Assembly: GCA_016288175.1 (NCBI GenBank)
Contig: JAEEYN010000204.1
Location: forward strand, 1-9,961
From: Bacillota bacterium
GTDB lineage: Bacteria > Bacillota > Clostridia > Christensenellales > CAG-138
Length of the DNA stretch: 9,961 nt
Direction: 5' to 3'
The position numbers and the translations under genes are program-made. This document shows, piece by piece, positions 5,186 through 9,961 of this stretch. Under the pieces are notes generated by a model. The model was not told the DNA's origin and ran no database searches. It saw nothing but the letters and a program-made list of their open reading frames with translations. How positions within the stretch are numbered: the first letter of the stretch is position 1; each line of letters starts with the position of its first letter.

Positions 5186-7750
5186 ATGGAAAACGATATT
5201 TTGACAGTAACGGTGCGAAACAAAGTTCCGTCGGTTTCATTCGGAGAATACCTTGTTTCGGAAAACACGGGGTACCGTATCCGTTTCGATTTCGACAGGG
5301 AATGGGAATCGCACTATGTGAAGATCGCCCATTTTGATATGGGCGGATGGCAGTACGAAAAGCAATTCGCTGGAAGCACGGTCGATGTTCCGCTACTGCC
5401 CTCGGATATAACGGAGCTGAAGCTTGGCGTTATTGCGGGGGATCTTACAACGACATCCGCGGTAACTATCCCGGTTTACGATTCGATCCTTTCCGGCGCG
5501 CAGCCGACAAGCACAGAAGACGCTGCGGAGATGGCGCGCGTACGTGCGGAAGCAGAGAGAGTTGCGGCGGAAAGGGATCGCGTTGCGGCTGAAAATGCAA
5601 GGGCCATTGCCGAGCAGCAGCGCGTTAACGCGGAGAACGCGAGGATCGCAGCGGAAACCGCGCGCGCATCTGCGGAAAGATCCAGAGAAGCGAGCGAAAC
5701 GACAAGGATCAGCAACGAAAGTGTTCGTATCAGCACGGAAAATGCGCGTCAGTCGGCCGAAACAGCAAGGCAGAATGCGGAAGCAAGCCGTGCCGCTGCG
5801 GAAGTGCTTCGCAGAAGTGAGGAAACAGGCCGAATACTGAACGAGCATAACCGCATCTCCGCTGAAGAACTCAGAGTATCGGCTGAGAACACCAGAATCA
5901 TAAATGAAACTGCGAGGATCGGTGCGGAACAGAACCGAGCCTCGGCTGAAAACGCAAGAAGCAGCGCGGAAACCGCGAGGGCTTCGGCAGAAACCGCAAG
6001 AGTCGCCGCCGAGAACGGGAGAGCCGCCGCGGAAGCAGCGCGCGCAGCTGCGGAGAACGAACGCCAAGCGCTGATGGACGGCTTCCTTGACGCGGTAAAC
6101 AATTCCATTTCCGCAAACGATATCTTCAATGTGCCGTACCTTATCGACACCTACGGCACGAAAGCGGCGTTCCGTATGTTCGCTGAAGCCAACGCACCGC
6201 TGAGCGGACTGACTAAAACTGCGCTGCGTTTCTTCGAAGCCGCTTCCGCCGCCGATAGCGGCATATACACGAGTCAGTTCAATAAGTATTCTTCAAATGC
6301 TGCCTCGTATGGGACCAAGAAGGACGAAAACGAGGATCTTGTCTGCGTGCCTTCAACAAACAGCACCGCCGGACGGGACGATTACAGCGATCTTCCGCTG
6401 TTTGCATGCTTTGACTGCAACTACACAATTGACGCCGACACGCTCGAACCCGTCATTCATGCGATTAAGGATGTTTACGGCAGTTTTACTTCTTCGCCTA
6501 CGTCAAGCTTTGTCGGCGTCATGCAGATGACCGGATGGTATAAGCGTACGCTGGAAGAAACGACTAAAACCGTGCATTACGCGGCGAGCAAGATCGATAT
6601 GGATTTCAAACCGCTGCCCGAAGCGGTACGGGCTTCGAACAACAGCGTTCGTCCGTTTGTCATTCATTCGAAGTATCCCGCGGGATACAACTCAGCAGGA
6701 AAGCTTTCGAGCATATCCGGCGTGCATCCCGTCTATATAAGGCCCGGTTCTGCTGCAAATGCAAACTCGAGCCATGATGCTCAGATCGCAAAATGGGCGG
6801 AGTGGGGAAGCCAGTATTCCGGTATGAGCATCTGTGACGCTGCATTCCTGCAGCTCATGCTTGAGCTCAAGTATGCAGTTCTCGGCAGTTCGAAAGTTAT
6901 GAAAGGCTGCAGGGACTTTGATGCCGCAGAAGCGGCTGCTGTGAGCGAAACCGGTGTAAAACGTATTATTCTTCCTTCTGAGACCGCAGGCAAATTCCCT
7001 GTCGGCTGCTCTGTTTCCGTTGGCACGAGTTCAAACAGGAACTCAGCGGCGAGCAGCAGTATAGCGGACGCATCGAAGGTCATCAGAATCGATGATGTTT
7101 TGGTCGACGGCACTGCATATAAAGCGCTTGTTCTCGATTCTGCGGAAAGCTTTAATGTTGAAGCCGGGACCACACTCATAGTTTCGCAGCCCTGGATGAC
7201 GGGTTCAACAGACGCTGTGCGCGGAAATGACGGAAGTCCCTATAATAACCTAAGCGGCGTCGAACCATTCAAACTTCAGGGCATTGAGGTTATGAACGGT
7301 GTTCAGGAAGTCGCAGTGGATGTTACGGTCACTGTTGCATCGTACAGCAACTCGTATTATGTGAACAGGCGTGCTGCGGATATCAGAAACGCTTCAACAG
7401 GAAACTCACCTTCCTGCATCGCGACACTCGAGCGTGTCGCTTCGGGTTGGCGCTTTATTAAGGAAGTCAACTGGGGCTCAAACGACCAGGAGAGCTACAT
7501 GTTCCCCGCAGTCCTCGGAGCATCTTCAACAACAGGCTACTGTGCTCCGGTTCATCATCTGGTAGCTTCGGTGCAGAATGAGAACATTTATGAATACATT
7601 CTGTTTGGCGCATTGAACAGCGCAAGCAATGCCGGACTTGCTGCGCTGGAAATCACAAACCTCACGAATTACGGTTCTCTTGTAACGGGCTGCCGCGCAT
7701 GCGGAACCGCAGCAAACAGAGGTGTTTACAACACCGGGAACACAATTTGA
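5186..7750 (+). CDS. Phage-type tail-fibre/receptor-binding protein, DGR-target-like C-terminus
   Basis: 854 residues, no signal peptide or membrane segment. Residues 1-105 resemble the N-terminal baseplate-attachment domain of clostridial phage tail proteins (YRIRFDFDREWES, then VPLLPSDI and LKLGVIAG). Residues 118-292 form a long coiled coil of 25 exact heptads. The middle part contains the AKWAEWGSQYSG ... LQLMLELKYAVLGSSKVMKG pattern and FKLQGIEVMNG (about 695-705), and the end (763-854) has WGSNDQ, GYC (784-786), ILFG (805-808), NAGL and GCR (835-837). From memory this order matches the C-type-lectin/FGE-like fold of phage receptor-binding proteins that DGRs diversify. Such proteins bind host surfaces at the tip of a tail. 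GGAG (5177-5180) lies 5 nt before the start. No phage structural, lysis or integration gene is nearby, and no reverse transcriptase or template repeat is in the window. The family call is fairly sure; diversification is inference. Confidence 0.75.
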   Translation: MENDILTVTVRNKVPSVSFGEYLVSENTGYRIRFDFDREWESHYVKIAHFDMGGWQYEKQFAGSTVDVPLLPSDITELKLGVIAGDLTTTSAVTIPVYDSILSGAQPTSTEDAAEMARVRAEAERVAAERDRVAAENARAIAEQQRVNAENARIAAETARASAERSREASETTRISNESVRISTENARQSAETARQNAEASRAAAEVLRRSEETGRILNEHNRISAEELRVSAENTRIINETARIGAEQNRASAENARSSAETARASAETARVAAENGRAAAEAARAAAENERQALMDGFLDAVNNSISANDIFNVPYLIDTYGTKAAFRMFAEANAPLSGLTKTALRFFEAASAADSGIYTSQFNKYSSNAASYGTKKDENEDLVCVPSTNSTAGRDDYSDLPLFACFDCNYTIDADTLEPVIHAIKDVYGSFTSSPTSSFVGVMQMTGWYKRTLEETTKTVHYAASKIDMDFKPLPEAVRASNNSVRPFVIHSKYPAGYNSAGKLSSISGVHPVYIRPGSAANANSSHDAQIAKWAEWGSQYSGMSICDAAFLQLMLELKYAVLGSSKVMKGCRDFDAAEAAAVSETGVKRIILPSETAGKFPVGCSVSVGTSSNRNSAASSSIADASKVIRIDDVLVDGTAYKALVLDSAESFNVEAGTTLIVSQPWMTGSTDAVRGNDGSPYNNLSGVEPFKLQGIEVMNGVQEVAVDVTVTVASYSNSYYVNRRAADIRNASTGNSPSCIATLERVASGWRFIKEVNWGSNDQESYMFPAVLGASSTTGYCAPVHHLVASVQNENIYEYILFGALNSASNAGLAALEITNLTNYGSLVTGCRACGTAANRGVYNTGNTI
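5537..6061 (+). repeat. Coding 21-bp-period repeat: 25 uninterrupted Arg/Glu heptads
   Basis: Residues 118-292 of the tail-fibre-like protein are 25 consecutive seven-residue units with Arg at position 1 and Glu at position 5 in every unit, commonly of the form RxxAE(N/T)A, with no skip or stutter. The DNA copies have diverged in synonymous positions, so it is an old protein-level repeat rather than a fresh tandem duplication. It should form a rigid trimeric or dimeric coiled coil roughly 25 nm long (175 residues at about 0.15 nm each). Confidence 0.95.
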
Positions 7751-7794
7751 ACGAAAGCGGATCTCACAACAGTGACGGTAAGGGCATATCGCCA

Positions 7795-7823
7795 TTGACA
7801 GCGGCGGATTAAAAGTGTAAAAT
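7795..7823 (+). promoter_or_regulatory. Near-consensus sigma-A promoter before the PqqD-like gene
   Basis: -35 TTGACA (7795-7800, 6 of 6), a 17-nt spacer, and -10 TAAAAT (7818-7823, 5 of 6). Transcription should begin near 7830, just before the hairpin at 7834-7860. This is the closest match to consensus in the window. Confidence 0.8.
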
Positions 7824-7833
7824 CCAATTGGAT

Positions 7834-7873
7834 GGAGAGCGGGGCTTTTCTCCGCTCTCCGATTTGATTTTTT
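7834..7873 (+). terminator. Terminator or attenuator hairpin before the PqqD-like gene
   Basis: GGAGAGCGG (7834-7842) pairs perfectly with CCGCTCTCC (7852-7860), extendable by one G-T pair; TTTTTT follows at 7868-7873 after a 7-nt gap. It probably ends the upstream tail-fibre transcript. Because it lies downstream of the promoter at 7795-7823, it would also sit within the first 45 nt of the PqqD transcript, where it could act as an attenuator or a stabilising 5' stem. The gap before the T-run makes termination less certain than at the other sites. Confidence 0.65.
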
Positions 7874-7897
7874 CGAAAAGGCGAAAGGAGCGCTTTA

Positions 7898-8158
7898 ATG
7901 AAGCTTAATAAGGAATTCATTAATCATTACACGGGTAAGGAATCAATTCTCGTACCGACAGGCGCAGCCGGCTTTTTCGGCCTTGTGAAGGGCAACGCGA
8001 CCCTTGGCGCGATCCTTGAGCTGCTTGAAAAAGACCGAACCGAAGAAGAACTTATCGAAAAGCTGTCGGAACGTTTTGACGGCCCGAAGGATAAGATCGC
8101 CGCGGATGTTTCACGCGCAGTCGGAGAACTCAAAAAGATCGGCGCAATCGACGATTAA
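7898..8158 (+). CDS. PqqD-like peptide-binding (RRE) protein
   Basis: 86 residues matching the PqqD family: an N-terminal beta part (FINHYTGKESILVPTG), the central GLVKGNATLGAILELLE helix, the EELIEKLSERF segment and a final winged-helix helix ending LKKIGAIDD. PqqD domains are RiPP recognition elements that bind the leader of a precursor peptide and present it to a maturation enzyme, usually a radical SAM protein. Here neither a radical SAM enzyme nor a clear precursor peptide is visible, so the partner is unknown; stand-alone PqqD paralogues of unassigned role are known in Firmicutes. AAGGAG (7885-7890) lies 7 nt before the ATG. It has its own strong promoter and is followed 31 nt later by a gene of unknown function, probably in the same transcript. 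The family is clear; a role in peptide modification is only inferred. Confidence 0.85.
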   Translation: MKLNKEFINHYTGKESILVPTGAAGFFGLVKGNATLGAILELLEKDRTEEELIEKLSERFDGPKDKIAADVSRAVGELKKIGAIDD

Positions 8159-8189
8159 CCGTATATTCCGAACAGAAAGGACGATTATT

Positions 8190-8693
8190 ATGAAATACAC
8201 ATCCGCTGAAGCGGCAAAACTTCTTCGCTCTCTCAATGAGGAACATGATACTCTTCTTTATCGCGAAAACCAGAGCAAAAGCTTCGTTGCGGCGCTTTCG
8301 GAAGATATAGAATCCGTACGGCCGGAGTATGATTACGAATCAACGCAGCAGATGCTCGAAGAAACGGAACGCAAGATCCGCGTTGTCAAGCATGCCATAA
8401 ACCTTTTCAACGCAACGCATAAGGTTCCGGGCTTCGATATGACGATCGACGAGATCCTTGTCTTTATCCCACAGCTTTCCGCACGCAAGAGCCGCCTTGC
8501 GCAGCTTGCCGGCGTTCTGCCGAAGAGCAGGGAGCGGGGCGGAATGCAGAGCAACATCATCGACTACCGATATGCAAACTACGATGTGAATAAAGCGGGC
8601 GTCGACGCGAAGAAGGCTTCCGATCTTCTCGCGAAGGCGCAGACAGCGCTTGATGTTGTCAACACGACAGAAACAATGGAGATCGAATTCTGA
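8190..8693 (+). CDS. Conserved-looking helical protein of unknown function
   Basis: 167 residues, soluble and mostly helical by composition, with no signal peptide or membrane segment. Helical stretches at about 5-40 and 48-75 are followed by INLFNATH (70-77), a short GFDMTIDEIL motif (81-90), a helix over 95-108, a basic turn (PKSRERGG), a beta-like NIIDYRYANYD segment (122-132) and a last helix ending NTTETMEIEF. The plan (two long helices, an IN..N motif, a basic loop, a C-terminal helix) recalls the DIP1984-type proteins, but I see no diagnostic identity and do not claim it. The frame is open back into the PqqD-like gene, but AAAGGA (8176-8181), 8 nt upstream, marks 8190 as the start. Close spacing (31 nt) suggests co-transcription with the PqqD-like gene; a terminator overlaps the stop codon. 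Confidence 0.8.
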   Translation: MKYTSAEAAKLLRSLNEEHDTLLYRENQSKSFVAALSEDIESVRPEYDYESTQQMLEETERKIRVVKHAINLFNATHKVPGFDMTIDEILVFIPQLSARKSRLAQLAGVLPKSRERGGMQSNIIDYRYANYDVNKAGVDAKKASDLLAKAQTALDVVNTTETMEIEF

Positions 8694-8701
8694 TCTTTTT
8701 T
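8680..8701 (+). terminator. Weak terminator overlapping the stop codon
   Basis: AGATC (8680-8684) pairs with GATCT (8692-8696), extendable by one G-T pair, around a short loop and runs into TTTTTT (8696-8701). The stem is short and AT-rich. It would end the PqqD/unknown-protein transcript, and no better candidate lies downstream. Confidence 0.45.
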
Positions 8702-8739
8702 CCGTCGCGCCGAAAGAACTCTTTTCTTTTTGAAGCTTG

Positions 8740-8807
8740 TCAAGGTTCAAGGTTAAGGTCAAAACGTTATTCTTTTTCGTTATTGCTTATTGATCAAGGT
8801 TCAAAGT
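8740..8807 (+). repeat. TCAAGGT direct repeats in the gpsA upstream region
   Basis: TCAAGGT occurs in tandem at 8740-8746 and 8747-8753, followed by a shortened TAAGGTC (8754-8760). It recurs at 8794-8800 followed by TCAAAGT (8801-8807). Separately, CTTATTGAT is repeated at 8786-8794 and 8818-8826. The two 14-bp groups start 54 bp apart. They could be regulator sites; nothing else marks their function. Confidence 0.55.
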
Positions 8808-8932
8808 AAGAAAAAGTCTTATTGATGCTTTTGCATCGTCAATTCTTCTCGTGCGTGAAAAAACTTTTCCCCGCGGGCCGAAGTTCGGTTTCAAGCCCGC
8901 GGACAACCGTCGGCATATCTGCCCCGGATTCA

Positions 8933-8962
8933 AAGCGCGGCAGCAGTTTTGCTGCTGTGTTT
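8933..8962 (+). other. Long hairpin in the gpsA leader
   Basis: GCAGCA (8940-8945) pairs with TGCTGC (8950-8955) around GTTT; the stem extends outward to 8933/8962 with three G-U pairs, giving about 14 bp. No T-run follows, so it is not a terminator. It ends 28 nt before the ribosome binding site of gpsA and could affect mRNA stability or translation. Confidence 0.55.
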
Positions 8963-9001
8963 ATGTTCAAAAAAACATTTTCGCTTATCAGGAGGTTTGA
9001 G

Positions 9002-9961
9002 ATGAAAATCGGCGTACTCGGCGCGGGAACCTGGGGCATGGCGCTTGCAAGGATGCTTGCCGTCAACGGACACGATGTAACCGTGTGGTCCGCTCTGCCG
9101 GAGGAGATAGATGAGCTCAGCTCGACACACCGCCACAGAAATCTTCCCGGCGTAGTTATCCCGGACCGGATCATTTTCACAAAATCAATCGCTGAAGTCT
9201 GCAAGGATAAGCCGATCCTGCTTTTTGCGGTTCCGTCGGTCTATGTTCGAAAAACGACGGCACAGGCAGCTCCGTTCATTCCGGAAGGTCAGCTTATAGT
9301 TGACGTCGCGAAGGGCATCGAGCCCGATACGCTTTTGACGATGACCGGCGTGATTGCCGATGAACTCAAAAATCACGGCGATTATTCGCATGTTAAGCTT
9401 GTTGCGCTTTCCGGGCCTACCCATGCGGAGGAGGTCTCACGAGATCTTCCGACTGCGATCGTTGCCGCAAGCACCGATATGGCTGCCGCAGAAACGGTTC
9501 AGCAGGTCTTTACAAACGACTGTATGCGAGTTTATACGCATTTCGATGTGCATGGCGTAGAGCTTTGCGGAGCCGTTAAAAACGTTATGGCGCTCGCCGC
9601 GGGCATTTCTGCGGGTCTCGGATTCGGAGACAACACTAAGGCAGCGCTGATAACTCGTGGAATGGCGGAGATCACGCGCCTTGGGAAGAAAATGGGCTGC
9701 ACCTCAGAAACCTTCGCAGGCCTTGCCGGGATCGGCGACCTTATCGTTACCGCAACGAGCATGCACAGCCGCAACAACCGCTGCGGTCAGCTCATCGGCA
9801 GGGGATACAAGGCGGAGGATGCGATCAAGGAAGTCGGAATGGTCGTCGAAGGCATCAATGCGCTTCCTGCGACAATGAAACTTGCGGAGACCTATAACGT
9901 CGATATGCCGATCGCCAAAGCCGTCAACGACGTAGTTTTCCACGGCGCCGATCCGCTCGAA
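9002..9961 (+). CDS. gpsA: Glycerol-3-phosphate dehydrogenase [NAD(P)+], 3' end cut by window
   Basis: The first 320 residues of a protein that is usually about 330-340 long; the frame is open to the last base. It reduces dihydroxyacetone phosphate to sn-glycerol 3-phosphate in the cytoplasm, the backbone for phospholipid synthesis. Signatures: the N-terminal GAGTWG nucleotide-binding loop (7-12), VAKGIEPDT, SGPTHAEEV, catalytic Lys193 in CGAVKNVMALAAG, GLAGIGDLIVTATS (240-253), SRNNRCGQLIGRG and VVEGINA. AGGAGG (8990-8995) lies 6 nt before the ATG and the Rossmann strand begins at residue 2, so the start is secure even though the frame stays open upstream. The preceding gene is unrelated and separated by 308 bp, so gpsA is probably expressed on its own or with genes beyond the window. 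Confidence 0.97.
   Translation, partial: MKIGVLGAGTWGMALARMLAVNGHDVTVWSALPEEIDELSSTHRHRNLPGVVIPDRIIFTKSIAEVCKDKPILLFAVPSVYVRKTTAQAAPFIPEGQLIVDVAKGIEPDTLLTMTGVIADELKNHGDYSHVKLVALSGPTHAEEVSRDLPTAIVAASTDMAAAETVQQVFTNDCMRVYTHFDVHGVELCGAVKNVMALAAGISAGLGFGDNTKAALITRGMAEITRLGKKMGCTSETFAGLAGIGDLIVTATSMHSRNNRCGQLIGRGYKAEDAIKEVGMVVEGINALPATMKLAETYNVDMPIAKAVNDVVFHGADPLE

Larger units (their letters stand above)
8694..9001. other. 308-bp spacer with repeats and hairpins before gpsA
   Basis: No gene with a supported start is visible. The left half is AT-rich and holds TCAAGGT direct repeats and a GATGC-TTTT-GCATC hairpin (8824-8837). The right half has an 8-bp GC-rich inverted repeat, CCGCGGGC (8871-8878) with GCCCGCGG (8895-8902), and a long hairpin at 8933-8962. 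No convincing promoter for gpsA was found, though a start within this spacer is likely. The gpsA frame is open back to an ATG at 8825, but that ATG has no ribosome binding site. Confidence 0.6.

Noticed and set aside
5537..6061. CRISPR array or tandem DNA repeat
   Set aside because: The 21-bp period comes from protein heptads; units are contiguous, with no spacers and diverged third positions.
5393..6067. A 224-codon minus-strand frame with a regular repeat pattern
   Set aside because: The periodicity is the reverse complement of the heptad coiled-coil repeat on the plus strand.
5186..7750. Prophage remnant
   Set aside because: Only one phage-like gene is present, with no integrase, portal, terminase, lysis genes or visible attachment-site repeats.
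8004..8189. Upstream extension of the 167-residue unknown protein into the PqqD-like gene
   Set aside because: It would overlap most of the PqqD-like gene out of frame; the ATG at 8190 has its own ribosome binding site.
8871..8902. CCGCGGGC/GCCCGCGG inverted repeat as a terminator
   Set aside because: The loop is 16 nt and no T-run follows on the plus strand; on the minus strand the T-run lies too far from the stem.
8825..9001. 59-codon in-frame extension of gpsA
   Set aside because: There is no ribosome binding site at 8825, the residues do not belong to the family, and AGGAGG directly precedes the ATG at 9002.
7751..9001. A complete DGR cassette (template repeat, accessory gene, reverse transcriptase) after the fibre gene
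   Set aside because: No reverse transcriptase motifs and no adenine-rich near-copy of the fibre 3' end are present in the window.

Overview
The window looks like chromosome of an uncultured Clostridia-type member of the Bacillota, probably from a gut or rumen community. Grounds: moderate GC content, AGGAGG-type ribosome binding sites, many hairpin-plus-T-run terminators, a dockerin-bearing surface protein, a YibE/F membrane protein, an orphan PqqD-like protein and a tail-fibre protein of the sort common in clostridial phages. The genus cannot be named from the sequence. No rRNA, tRNA, CRISPR array, transposase or integrase was seen.

Left part (1-2420): the 3' end of a secreted or surface protein with OB-fold-like domains and a C-terminal type I dockerin, a strong terminator, a YibE/F-family integral membrane protein, and a two-way terminator shared with the convergent gene after it. 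Middle (2418-4936): a divergent pair for nucleotide-sugar synthesis. UDP-glucose 6-dehydrogenase makes UDP-glucuronate, and UDP-glucuronate 4-epimerase should convert it to UDP-galacturonate for cell-surface polysaccharide. The two predicted promoters between them carry a near-identical 12-bp motif as an inverted repeat over both -10 elements, which suggests shared control.

Right part (4937-8701): a strong predicted promoter, a foldable leader of about 210 nt, then an 854-residue phage-type receptor-binding or tail-fibre-like protein. That protein has a phage tail N-terminal domain, 25 uninterrupted Arg/Glu heptads, and a C-terminal domain resembling the C-type-lectin-fold variable domains of diversity-generating retroelement (DGR) targets. 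No other phage gene, reverse transcriptase or template repeat lies nearby, so it is either an isolated cargo gene or a remote DGR target. Next, a near-consensus promoter with an attenuator-like hairpin leads into a PqqD-like peptide-binding protein and a conserved-looking 167-residue protein of unknown function. The window ends (8694-9961) with a 308-bp repeat- and hairpin-rich spacer and gpsA, which lacks only its last few codons.

The most interesting items are the isolated DGR-target-like fibre protein with its structured leader, the mirrored promoter motif in the nucleotide-sugar pair, and the promoter-hairpin-PqqD arrangement.
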